The notes: generated from the letters alone by a model not told the origin. DNA of 9,869 nt from Desulfobulbus sp. (GCA_009782025.1 WQUQ01000270.1:1-9869), one strand, 5' to 3'; counted from the stretch's first letter, positions 1 to 6,380 are shown. Program-made: numbers and translations.

Positions 1-194
1 GTCGCGGAATCCATGCGGCGTCTGGATTCTGCGACTTCGCTTCGCTCCGCGCAGAATGACGATGGAGCGAGTGATACGTAAATACCTGAACGAAAAATGC
101 TCTAAATCAGCCGAGGGCGCGAAGGCGAAGCGCAGACAGTACGGTTGTACGGCAAGCGAAGCCGACAAAGCCATCGATTGATTTGAAAATGGAA
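1..194. repeat. Gene-free stretch that looks like dispersed intergenic repeats
   Basis: No credible coding region lies here. Two repeat-like segments are visible. The first, about 1-65, has an inverted repeat, ATTCTGCG at 26-33 and CGCAGAAT at 50-57, around a loop rich in CTTCGCTTCGCTCC. The second, about 103-198, has short inverted ends, AAATCA at 104-109 and TGATTT at 179-184, and a GAAGGCGAAGCGC / GGCAAGCGAAGCC-rich interior. Both have the look of the short dispersed elements common between genes in betaproteobacteria. Neither hairpin is followed by a T-run on either strand, so I do not call a terminator. Copy number elsewhere in the genome cannot be seen from this window. Confidence 0.4.
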
Positions 195-626
195 TCAGTC
201 TTGCTCGGCGAGGTAATCGGCAACGGCGGCGGCGATCAGGCGGGGCAACTCGGCGGCCAGGCGCTGTTCGACGCGGCGGGCGATTTTGCGGGCAATGTCT
301 TTGCGGTCGACGGCGGGAGTAGAGGAAACAGCGGAGGAAACAGCGGGAGGGTGAGCGGCGGGAATCGGCGTTTTTGCTGAAAACCAGCGCGGGATGGGGT
401 CGCTGCTCAGTGTGGGAAAGGGCGTGTCTTCCGGCTTGGCGGCTGGCGTGGCGGGCGGAACGGGCGCTTGCGCCGGCTCGCTGTGGCGCAGCACCGGGAT
501 GTCGTCATCCGATTCCGGCCTGGACAGGTCGATGGCGTCGGTCAATACCGGCACGCCATCGGCATCGGCAGGCGACCGCCGGCGCTGCATCAGGGCGTCG
601 GCGCGGGCGAGGATGGGGCTGGGCAT
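195..626 (-). CDS. Hypothetical Pro/Ala-rich protein, last gene of the pepA-holC operon
   Basis: A 143-residue protein that I do not recognise as a named family. The N-terminal 30 residues (ILARADALMQRRR, then GVPVLTDAI) look conserved-like. A low-complexity Pro/Ala/Ser linker fills about 50-105. The C-terminus (107-140) is predicted as an amphipathic helix, rich in Arg then Ala/Leu, containing LAAELPRLIAAAVADYL. There is no signal peptide or membrane segment, so it is probably cytoplasmic. The ATG lies 6 bp after the holC stop, with no clear Shine-Dalgarno sequence, so translation is probably coupled to holC. The helix loosely recalls the C-terminal helices of PopZ-like (DUF2497) polar organisers, but I infer no function from that. 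Inside the linker the DNA has a perfect 12-bp tandem duplication (323-346). The TGA stop lies at the edge of a repeat-like segment. Confidence 0.75.
   Translation of the reverse strand: MPSPILARADALMQRRRSPADADGVPVLTDAIDLSRPESDDDIPVLRHSEPAQAPVPPATPAAKPEDTPFPTLSSDPIPRWFSAKTPIPAAHPPAVSSAVSSTPAVDRKDIARKIARRVEQRLAAELPRLIAAAVADYLAEQD
323..346. repeat. Perfect 12-bp tandem duplication inside the hypothetical gene
   Basis: AGGAAACAGCGG occurs at 323-334 and again at 335-346 without a mismatch. The unit is four codons long, so on the minus strand it duplicates part of the Ala-Val-Ser-Ser linker (AVSSAVSS, about residues 95-102) and keeps the frame. It is consistent with replication slippage in a disordered region. 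Confidence 0.8.
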
Positions 627-632
627 GGCGGG

Positions 633-1058
633 TCAGTCGCGCTCGGAGAGGTCGAAATACTGCACGGCGCAGCCCTGTTCCTTGTACTGGCGAACGCGCT
701 CGCGGGCCGCCAGGCGGTCGTCCTCGTCGCGGCCGACGACTTCGATCAGGCTCTGGAAACGCTCAAAGCCGGGCGGGATGGCGCGCGCCAGGTTCATCAA
801 CCGCTCTTGTTGCGGCGCGCTATCGAGACGGTTGGCGATCAGGATCGGCGTTTCCGCGGCCAGCGGCGAGTCGGCGCGGCAGTGCGGGATGAAGCTCAGT
901 TGCGCCTGCGTCCACAGCAGACGGTCGAGGCCATCGGCGACCGGCGCGTCGGGGGCGTAGATCAAGAGCGGCTTGCGCTTGGCCCAGGCGCCGCCGATCA
1001 GGGCAGAGGCCGCCGCCAGCCGGTCGGAGGCGCCGTGGTAGAAAAAGACCTGGGTCAC
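633..1058 (-). CDS. holC: DNA polymerase III chi subunit HolC
   Basis: Chi is an accessory subunit of the DNA polymerase III clamp-loader complex. In the known system it pairs with psi (HolD) and binds the tail of single-stranded DNA-binding protein. The 141-residue product matches the family length and shows its marks: N-terminal TQVFFYHG, the central LLWTQAQLSFIPHC (48-60), ILIANRLD (72-79), a loop LIEVVGRDEDD (104-114), and the C-terminal RVRQYKEQGC...YFDL ending. The reading frame stays open upstream into pepA, but homology begins at the GTG at 1056-1058, which overlaps the pepA TGA (GTGA). That start and the pepA-holC order, common in proteobacteria, indicate translational coupling. There is no strong ribosome binding site of its own. 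Confidence 0.92.
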   Translation of the reverse strand: MTQVFFYHGASDRLAAASALIGGAWAKRKPLLIYAPDAPVADGLDRLLWTQAQLSFIPHCRADSPLAAETPILIANRLDSAPQQERLMNLARAIPPGFERFQSLIEVVGRDEDDRLAARERVRQYKEQGCAVQYFDLSERD

Positions 1059-2548
1059 AGCTTGCCGGCGCGTTGCAGGAGATAGTGAGCCAGGAGCGGC
1101 ACCGGCCGGCCCGTGGCGCCCTTGTCGACGCCTGATTTCCAGGCCGTGCCGGCGATGTCGAGGTGCGCCCAGGCGAATTTCCTGGCGAAACGCGACAGGA
1201 AGCAGGCGGCGGTGACGGAACCCGCCGGGCGGCCGCCGCTGTTGGTCATGTCGGCAAACGGGCTTTTCAGTTGTTCCTGATAGTCGTCCCACAGCGGCAT
1301 GTGCCAGGCGCGGTCGTGCGCCGCGTCGCCGGCTTCGAGCAGATCGCGGGCCAGCCCGTCCCTGTTGGCGTAGAGGCCGCTGGCGACGCTGCCCAGGGCA
1401 ATGACGCAAGCGCCGGTCAGGGTGGCGACATCGATCACGGTGTCGGGGTTGAAGCGTTCGGCATAACTCAGCGCATCGCACAGGATCAGCCGGCCCTCGG
1501 CGTCGGTATTGAGAATTTCGATGGTCTGGCCGGACAGCGAGGCAACGATGTCGCCGGGGCGGGTCGCATTGCCGTCGGGCATGTTCTCGGCAGCCGGAAT
1601 GATGACCTTGAGGTTGAGCGGCAGCTTCATCAGGGCTGCCGCGACGAGGGCGCCGAGCACGCTGGCGGCGCCGCACATGTCGTATTTCATCTCGTCCATG
1701 TCGGCGCCCGGTTTCAGCGAAATGCCGCCGCTGTCGAAGGTGATGCCCTTGCCGACCAGCACCAGCGGTTTTTCATTGGCGCGGGCACCTTGATAGCCGA
1801 GCACGATCAATTGGGGCGGCTGCCGGGTGCCGTTGGATACGGCCAGCAGCGCGTTCATGCCCAGTTTTTCCATGTCGGCGCGGTCGAGAATCTCGCACTG
1901 GAGACCCAGTTCGCCGGCCAGGGTTTGCGCCCGGCTGGCCAGATAGGCCGGGTTGCAGACATTCGGCGGCAGGTTGCCGAGATCCTTTGCCAGCGCCATG
2001 CCTTCAGCGATGGCCTGGCCCTGGATCAGCGCCTCTTCGGCCGGGGCCAGTTCGTTGCGGCGCTCGACGCTGAACATCAATTTGCGCAGCGGTCGGCGGA
2101 TTTCATCTTTCTTGCTCTTGAATTGATCGAAGCGGTAGGTCGCGTCGCGGGCGGCGATGATGGCCTGGCGGATGCGCCAGGCGACGTCGCGCTTCCTGAC
2201 GGCGAGTTCGGTGAGAAAAATGGAGGCGTCAAAGGCGCCCGTCTCGTTCAGCATCTTGACCGCGGCGCGGATGGCCTGGCCGAATTCCTTCTCGCGGAAA
2301 TCCTTTTCCTTGCCGAGGCCGACCAGCAGCACCCGGTCACACAGGGCGCCGGGCACGTTGTGCAGCAGCAGGGTGGTTCCGCTCTTGCCGTCCATGTCGC
2401 CGCGGCGCATGACGTCGCTGATGGCGCCGCCGGCGGCTTTGTCGAGCAATTCGGCCGGCAGGGTCAGTTTGCGCGACTCAAAGACGCCAACCACGACACA
2501 GGCGCTGCGCTGCTTTTCCGGGCTACCATTTTTTATGCTAAATTCCAC
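1055..2548 (-). CDS. pepA: Leucyl aminopeptidase PepA (peptidase family M17)
   Basis: A two-metal cytosolic aminopeptidase that removes N-terminal residues, notably leucine, from peptides; in E. coli the homologue also binds DNA at cer and carAB, which cannot be inferred here. At 497 residues it is full length. The N-terminal macrodomain-like region (about 1-160) precedes the catalytic domain. Family signature NTDAEGRL is at 347-354. Likely metal and active-site residues, by alignment in memory to E. coli PepA, are K267, D272, D290, D349 and E351, with K279 and R353 catalytic; all are present. The start is GTG at 2546-2548, with AGGAG at 2555-2559 (minus strand) 6 nt upstream. It heads the pepA-holC-hypothetical operon and diverges from lptF, with which it shares a 71-bp spacer. 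Confidence 0.97.
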   Translation of the reverse strand: MEFSIKNGSPEKQRSACVVVGVFESRKLTLPAELLDKAAGGAISDVMRRGDMDGKSGTTLLLHNVPGALCDRVLLVGLGKEKDFREKEFGQAIRAAVKMLNETGAFDASIFLTELAVRKRDVAWRIRQAIIAARDATYRFDQFKSKKDEIRRPLRKLMFSVERRNELAPAEEALIQGQAIAEGMALAKDLGNLPPNVCNPAYLASRAQTLAGELGLQCEILDRADMEKLGMNALLAVSNGTRQPPQLIVLGYQGARANEKPLVLVGKGITFDSGGISLKPGADMDEMKYDMCGAASVLGALVAAALMKLPLNLKVIIPAAENMPDGNATRPGDIVASLSGQTIEILNTDAEGRLILCDALSYAERFNPDTVIDVATLTGACVIALGSVASGLYANRDGLARDLLEAGDAAHDRAWHMPLWDDYQEQLKSPFADMTNSGGRPAGSVTAACFLSRFARKFAWAHLDIAGTAWKSGVDKGATGRPVPLLAHYLLQRAGKL

Positions 2549-2586
2549 AGGCTGCTCCTGTTCGGGGGAATATCGATCAACCCAAG

Positions 2587-2616
2587 ATTATCCCCGCAAT
2601 TTTTCAGTTTCGTCAA
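2587..2616 (-). promoter_or_regulatory. Likely sigma-70 promoter of pepA-holC
   Basis: Read on the minus strand, TTGACG (revcomp of 2611-2616) and GATAAT (revcomp of 2587-2592) are separated by 18 bp. Each box matches the consensus at five of six positions. Transcription would begin near 2580, giving a leader of about 30 nt that contains the AGGAG ribosome binding site of pepA. The -35 box lies next to the lptF start codon, so the divergent promoters must be packed tightly. Confidence 0.6.
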
Positions 2617-2619
2617 AAT

Positions 2620-3702
2620 ATGATATTCGAGCGCGCCGCCCGGCGCGAATTCGCCCAGGCAGCCGCTGGCATCAGCGTTGCGCTGCTGGCCATCCTGACC
2701 TCCACCCATTTGATCCGCCTGCTCAAGGATGCAGCCGGCGGACGCATTGCGCCGGAGGCGGTGGCCTCGCTGCTCGGCTTCGCCGCCTTGAATTTCATGC
2801 CGGTTGTGTTGTCGCTGACGCTTTTCGTCGCCATTTTGCTCAGCTTGTCACGCGCCTACCGGGATTCAGAAATGGTCATCTGGTTCACCAGCGGCCAGCC
2901 GCTGACCGCCTGGGTGCGTCCGGTGCTGCGCTTCGCGTGGCCTATCGTCGGCGCTATCGCCCTGCTGACCTGGTTCATGACGCCGTGGGCCGTGCACAGC
3001 CGTGACGAATACAAGCAGAAACTGTCGGCGCGCAGCGCGCTGGCCCAGGTATCGCCCGGCGTTTTTCAGGAGGCGAGCGGCGGCCGGCGGGTATTGTTCG
3101 TCGAGGCCCTGGCCGATGATGCCAGCACGGTCGGCAACGTCTTCGTCGCCTCGATACAGGCCGGCAAGCTCGGCGTGGTGATGTCCGATACCGGCCACCA
3201 GCGCGTCGCCGGGAACGGCGACCGCTTCGTCGTGCTGGAAAACGGCCGCCGCTACGAAGTCGAGCCGGGGACGCCGGAATTCAAGGTCATGGAATTCGAG
3301 CGTTACCACGTGCGCATCGAGGATGGCGAGGCCGAACCGGTGGCCGATTCGCCAAAAACCGTGCCGATCACCTCCCTGATTTTCGATGACAGCGAGTGGG
3401 CGCGCGGCGAACTGGTGTGGCGCATCGGCGTGCCGCTCTCGGCGCTGATCCTGGCGCTGCTGGCGATTCCGCTGGGTTTCGTCAATCCGCGGGCGGGACG
3501 TTCAGCCAATTTGTTCATCGCCATTCTGATCTATGCCATTTACAACAACCTGCTGTCGGTCAGCCAGGCCTGGGTGGCGCAGGGTCATCTGTCGTTCTGG
3601 ATCGGCGTGTGGGCGATTCATGCGCTGATGCTGCTGCCGCTGCTGGCGCTGTTCTTCCGCCGCATGAGCGTTGGCAATCCGTTGTCCCGGAGGCGTCGCT
3701 GA
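2620..3702 (+). CDS. lptF: LPS export system permease LptF
   Basis: LptF is an inner-membrane subunit of the LptB2FG ABC transporter that extracts lipopolysaccharide and drives it across the LptC-A-D bridge to the outer membrane. The 360-residue product has the family layout: three N-terminal membrane segments (about 15-33, 53-77, 103-122), a periplasmic beta-jellyroll domain (about 123-265) and three C-terminal segments (about 271-288, 297-313, 327-346). LSLSRAYRDSEMVIWFTSG (75-92), between segments 2 and 3, fits the cytoplasmic coupling-helix region of YjgP/YjgQ proteins. The ATG at 2620 gives the expected N-terminus (MIFERAARREF). No Shine-Dalgarno sequence is visible, and TATGAT, which overlaps the ATG, is probably coincidental. 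It overlaps lptG by one base. Confidence 0.95.
   Translation: MIFERAARREFAQAAAGISVALLAILTSTHLIRLLKDAAGGRIAPEAVASLLGFAALNFMPVVLSLTLFVAILLSLSRAYRDSEMVIWFTSGQPLTAWVRPVLRFAWPIVGAIALLTWFMTPWAVHSRDEYKQKLSARSALAQVSPGVFQEASGGRRVLFVEALADDASTVGNVFVASIQAGKLGVVMSDTGHQRVAGNGDRFVVLENGRRYEVEPGTPEFKVMEFERYHVRIEDGEAEPVADSPKTVPITSLIFDDSEWARGELVWRIGVPLSALILALLAIPLGFVNPRAGRSANLFIAILIYAIYNNLLSVSQAWVAQGHLSFWIGVWAIHALMLLPLLALFFRRMSVGNPLSRRRR
3689..3693 (+). promoter_or_regulatory. Ribosome binding site fixing the lptG start
   Basis: GGAGG lies 8 nt before the ATG at 3702, inside the last codons of lptF. The open frame extends far upstream, and this site together with the family N-terminus (MLRLRLYQRYV) picks the ATG at 3702 as the true start. 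Confidence 0.8.
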
Positions 3703-4784
3703 TGCTCCGCCTGCGCCTTTACCAGCGCTATGTGATGCGTGAAACCCTGGCCGCGGTGTTTCTCGTCTTGCTGGCCTTTTTGGCGCTGTTCAGCTTTTTC
3801 GACCTGATCAACGAATTGCGCAAAATCGACGAAAACTACGGGCTGAGGTTTGTCATCCTGAGCGTCGCCCTCAATCTGCCCGGCCTGATTTATGAACTGA
3901 TCCCCATCGCGGCGCTGATCGGTTCGCTCCATGCCCTGTCGACCCTGGCGCGCCATTCGGAGATCACCGTGCTGCGCGCCTCCGGCCTGGCGACCCGCGA
4001 TCTGCTGTTGACCCTGTTCCGCGTCGCTGGCCTGCTGGCCGTGCTGACCTTCGTCGTCGGCGAGGCGCTGGTGCCGTTTTCCGAGCGCATCGGCAACGAG
4101 CTTCGAGCCAGGGCCATCAGCGGCGCCGTCGCCCAGCAGGGCTTCGCGTCGGGCCTGTGGGTCAAGGATGGGCGCAGCTTTATCAACATTCGCTCGGTGA
4201 CGCCCGATTCAGCGCTACGCCAGTTGCGCATCTACAAGTTCGACTCGGGGAATGCCCTGGAATCGGTCACCGATGCCGAGGAAGCGCATTTCGACGCCGC
4301 CGGCGCCTGGGTGTTGAGCCAGGTCTCGCGCACCACGCTGGCCGGGGATACGGTCCACGTCGAACACCTGCCGAGCCTGCAATGGACCTCGGCGGTGACG
4401 CCCGACCTGCTCAAGGTGTTGATGGTGGCGCCCGAGCGGATGACGCTGTTCGGCCTGGTGAACTACACCCGGCATTTGACGGAGAATCGGCAGCAGACCG
4501 AACGCTACGAAATCGCCATCTGGAAGAAGCTGATCTATCCGCTGGCGACCTTTGTCATGGTGGCGCTGGCGCTGCCATTCGGCTACTCGCACAACCGCGT
4601 CGGCGGAGTCAGCCTGAAAATCTTCGCCGGCGTCATGCTCGGCATCCTGTTCTACGCGCTCAACGGCCTGTTCTCGAATCTCGGCATCATCAATGCCTGG
4701 CCGCCATTCGCCAGCGCCACGGCGCCGTCGGCCCTGTTCCTGCTGGCCGCCGCCGCCATGCTGTGGTGGGTCGAGCGGCGTTGA
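3702..4784 (+). CDS. lptG: LPS export system permease LptG
   Basis: LptG is the partner of LptF in the LptB2FG lipopolysaccharide extractor. The 360-residue protein has the same six-segment layout: membrane helices near 16-37, 60-80, 101-122, 275-293, 303-322 and 340-357, with a periplasmic jellyroll at about 123-270. Family marks include RYVMRETLAAVF at the N-terminus, HSEITVLRASGL (85-96) in the cytoplasmic loop that contacts LptB, and LPFGYSHNRVGGVSLKIF (291-308). Its ATG shares the A of the lptF TGA stop (TGATG), so the two subunits are translationally coupled, which suits their one-to-one stoichiometry. The ATPase gene lptB is not in this window. The gene ends only 9 bp from the stop of the convergent DUF3106 gene. 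Confidence 0.96.
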   Translation: MLRLRLYQRYVMRETLAAVFLVLLAFLALFSFFDLINELRKIDENYGLRFVILSVALNLPGLIYELIPIAALIGSLHALSTLARHSEITVLRASGLATRDLLLTLFRVAGLLAVLTFVVGEALVPFSERIGNELRARAISGAVAQQGFASGLWVKDGRSFINIRSVTPDSALRQLRIYKFDSGNALESVTDAEEAHFDAAGAWVLSQVSRTTLAGDTVHVEHLPSLQWTSAVTPDLLKVLMVAPERMTLFGLVNYTRHLTENRQQTERYEIAIWKKLIYPLATFVMVALALPFGYSHNRVGGVSLKIFAGVMLGILFYALNGLFSNLGIINAWPPFASATAPSALFLLAAAAMLWWVERR

Positions 4785-4793
4785 TGAATCAGG

Positions 4794-5321
4794 CTATTGC
4801 GCAGCGGCGGGCGTTTCCGGCGCAGGCTGACTGTTGGCCGTCTCGTCAACGGCCATCGTCTCGGCGGGCGGCGCCAGCAATTGCGCGGATTTTCCTTCTT
4901 CGCGCAAGCGCCGACGCTCCTCGGCGGGCAGGCTGAGATAGGCCTTCCATTTTTCCTTGACCGCCTGCTTCTGATCGGCGGGCAACTGCTTGAAATCCTT
5001 GTAGGAACTGCGCACCCGCTCGCGCTCGGCGGGCGTCATGCGCCCCCATTCCTGCATCCGGGTCTGCATGCGTTGCTGCTCCGCGGCCTGCATGCCCGGG
5101 TAGCGTTCGGCGATACCCAGCCATTTCTTCTTGTGGAGGTTGTCCATCGCGTCCCAGTCCCTGGCCAGCGGCGCCAGGACGTTTTTCTGGGCGGGACTCA
5201 ACTGCGCCCAGTCGGGCTGCGGTGGCGTGCCGATGATGGCAGCCGTCGGCGGCTCGGCCAGAACACTGCCGGTCAGGGCAAGCCCAAAGATCAGCGGGGC
5301 GAAGAGTCGTCTTTTAGCCAT
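4794..5321 (-). CDS. DUF3106 exported helical protein
   Basis: A 175-residue protein of the DUF3106 type, function unknown. A signal peptide is visible (basic MAKRR, hydrophobic 6-20, likely cleavage after SVLA at 22), so it is probably periplasmic. The mature part is mainly charged helix with recurring units of the form W/L-x-x-L/M-(S/T/A)-P-A-x-(Q/E)-(K/R): WAQLSPAQKN (38-47), WGRMTPAERE (92-101), QLPADQKQ (112-119) and SLPAEERR (130-137). Between the first two lies KKWLGIAERYPGM (65-77). A disordered Pro/Ala tail follows from about 150. The LSPAQ-like units recall the LTxxQ motifs of Spy/CpxP periplasmic proteins, an analogy only. Its ATG lies 31 nt inside the DUF3619 gene, with no good ribosome binding site, so coupling is likely. 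The stop is TAG. Confidence 0.88.
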   Translation of the reverse strand: MAKRRLFAPLIFGLALTGSVLAEPPTAAIIGTPPQPDWAQLSPAQKNVLAPLARDWDAMDNLHKKKWLGIAERYPGMQAAEQQRMQTRMQEWGRMTPAERERVRSSYKDFKQLPADQKQAVKEKWKAYLSLPAEERRRLREEGKSAQLLAPPAETMAVDETANSQPAPETPAAAQ

Positions 5322-5692
5322 TCGATGAATTCACGATCGAGGAAAGCCTCGGGTGGCAGGTCGTCGGTCAGCAGCGCGCTGTCGACCGCTTCGATTTCAT
5401 TGACGTACTGGACGCTGTGCCAGTAGAAGGACAGCCACATGCCGAAAAGCAGGGCAACGATGGCGAGGAAAGGTTTGGCGCGGGCGAAGTCGACGCCGGA
5501 GCGCAGAAACAGCGGCCAGTGCAGGCCATGATGACCGGCGCCGGCCAGGACCAGTTGCGGCGCTTCCTGTTTCTGCCGCGACAGCGCCAGGTGGCGCGCG
5601 GCCTCGAGGCGGCGGGCGGTAGCCGGCGGCATGTCGTTCAATCCGCGGTTCAGCAATTGCCGAATGCGATAAGCGTAACGTTGTTCGTTCAT
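5291..5692 (-). CDS. DUF3619 single-pass membrane protein, putative anti-sigma factor
   Basis: A 133-residue protein of the DUF3619 type. About 73 N-terminal residues, basic and helical (RIRQLLNRGLNDMPPATARRLEAAR within 9-33), precede one clear membrane helix (about 74-92, PFLAIVALLFGMWLSFYW). A short acidic C-terminus follows with LTDDLPPEAFLDREFIEWL (108-126), the most family-like stretch. The frame is open further upstream, but the ATG at 5690-5692 overlaps the sigma-factor TGA as ATGA and gives the usual N-terminus (MNEQRYAYRI). Position right after a sigma gene, small size and a single membrane segment fit an anti-sigma factor with a cytoplasmic N-terminus. The zinc HxxxCxxC motif of ZAS anti-sigmas is absent. 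Family assignment is fairly secure; the anti-sigma role is inference. Confidence 0.87.
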   Translation of the reverse strand: MNEQRYAYRIRQLLNRGLNDMPPATARRLEAARHLALSRQKQEAPQLVLAGAGHHGLHWPLFLRSGVDFARAKPFLAIVALLFGMWLSFYWHSVQYVNEIEAVDSALLTDDLPPEAFLDREFIEWLKDDSSPR

Positions 5693-6252
5693 AGCGTGAT
5701 ACCTCTGGCCGATAGCGCGGCGGCTAGCGCGTGCGTGGCGCGGGAGCAATGCGTTTTGACGCTGCCTTCCGAACAGCCCATCGCGGCTGCGGTTTCGGCA
5801 ACATCCAATTCTTCCCAGTAACGCATGAGGAAGGCTTCACGTTGACGCGTCGGCAGTTTTTTTATTTCCGCATCGATGAGGTTCAGGGTTTGCGCCTGTA
5901 ACAGCACGCTTTCCGGCGTTTTCGGGCCGCCTTCGTCGCTGTCGACGGTCAGGGTTTCGAGCGGGTCGCGGTCATCGTCGTCGTCAGAAGAAAAGGCCGA
6001 GAGCAGGGTGGTCCACATCGAGCGCACCTTGCTGCGCCGGTAGAAATCGCGGATGGTGTTCTGCAAGATGCGCTGGAAGAGCATGGGAAACTCCTCCTCC
6101 GGTCGATCACCGTATTTCTCGGCCAGTTTCAACATCGAGTCCTGAACGATGTCGAGGGCTGCTTCCTCCTCGCGGACGGCGAACAGGGCCTGCTTGAAGG
6201 CGCGCCGTTCGACCGATTCGAGAAAGCTGGAAAGTTGTCGGGGGGAGGCCAG
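5689..6252 (-). CDS. RNA polymerase sigma factor, ECF-like (sigma-70 family)
   Basis: A two-domain sigma factor of 187 residues if it starts at CTG 6250-6252. Region 2 covers about 10-75 (ERRAFKQALFAVREEEAALDIVQD, then MLFQRILQNTIRDFYRR), including the DIVQD stretch typical of core binding. An acidic linker (about 88-110, five Asp in a row) leads to region 4 (about 120-180), with LPTRQREAFLMRYWEELDV and the helix-turn-helix MGCSEGSVKTHCSRA. There is no region 1.1 or region 3, as in ECF factors. The frame remains open to a TTG at 6376-6378, but the extra 42 residues read like translated promoter DNA and would overlap the ilvB leader. Homologues, from memory, begin M-A-S just where CTG-GCC-TCC falls. 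It overlaps DUF3619 by 4 nt and diverges from ilvB. Confidence 0.88.
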   Translation of the reverse strand: MASPRQLSSFLESVERRAFKQALFAVREEEAALDIVQDSMLKLAEKYGDRPEEEFPMLFQRILQNTIRDFYRRSKVRSMWTTLLSAFSSDDDDDRDPLETLTVDSDEGGPKTPESVLLQAQTLNLIDAEIKKLPTRQREAFLMRYWEELDVAETAAAMGCSEGSVKTHCSRATHALAAALSARGITL

Positions 6253-6315
6253 AAACGTCTCGTCCAGTAAAAGCCAGATAGGCAGGGGATTGTGCCGGCA
6301 AACCTTGCGCCAACC

Positions 6316-6344
6316 TTGACCGAAAATGGGCGCTCGATTAAGGT
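6316..6344 (+). promoter_or_regulatory. Likely promoter of the ilvB-ilvH-ilvC operon
   Basis: TTGACC at 6316-6321 (five of six to the -35 consensus) and TAAGGT at 6339-6344 (weak -10, keeping T1, A2 and T6) are 17 bp apart. Transcription would start near 6351 and leave a leader of about 30 nt before the ilvB ATG. That is too short for the leader-peptide attenuators known upstream of some enterobacterial ilv operons. Confidence 0.5.
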
Positions 6345-6351
6345 TACACCC

Positions 6352-6376
6352 TTTGAGCAACAGCTTTTTTGGGTTC
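6352..6376 (-). promoter_or_regulatory. Possible ECF-type promoter of the sigma factor gene
   Basis: On the minus strand GAAC (revcomp of 6373-6376) and TCAAA (revcomp of 6352-6356) are 16 bp apart. This resembles the GAAC ... TC-rich pattern of ECF-dependent promoters and would allow self-regulation of the sigma operon. Such short boxes arise often by chance, so this is a hypothesis. No convincing sigma-70 promoter is seen on this strand in the interval. Confidence 0.2.
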
Positions 6377-6380
6377 AACC

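Noticed and set aside
26..57. Hairpin as terminator of the pepA-holC operon
   Set aside because: The stem is 8 bp with a 16-nt loop and no T-run follows on the minus strand; a repeat element explains it better.
1059..1676. Upstream extension of the holC frame
   Set aside because: This part is pepA read out of frame, with Arg-rich low-complexity translation; HolC homology starts exactly at the GTG at 1058.
1163..2623. 486-codon open frame on the plus strand across pepA
   Set aside because: Antisense to an intact pepA and without recognisable motifs; it also crosses the pepA promoter.
2619..2624. TATGAT as a -10 box driving a leaderless lptF transcript
   Set aside because: It overlaps the ATG itself, so transcription would start inside the gene, and there is no matching -35 box.
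3396..3701. Upstream extension of the lptG frame
   Set aside because: It is lptF out of frame. The GGAGG site and the family N-terminus place the start at 3702.
6340..6370. AAGG/CCTT stem followed by a T-run as an attenuator or terminator before ilvB
   Set aside because: The stem is only 4 bp, overlaps the predicted -10 box and is separated from the T-run by 11 nt.
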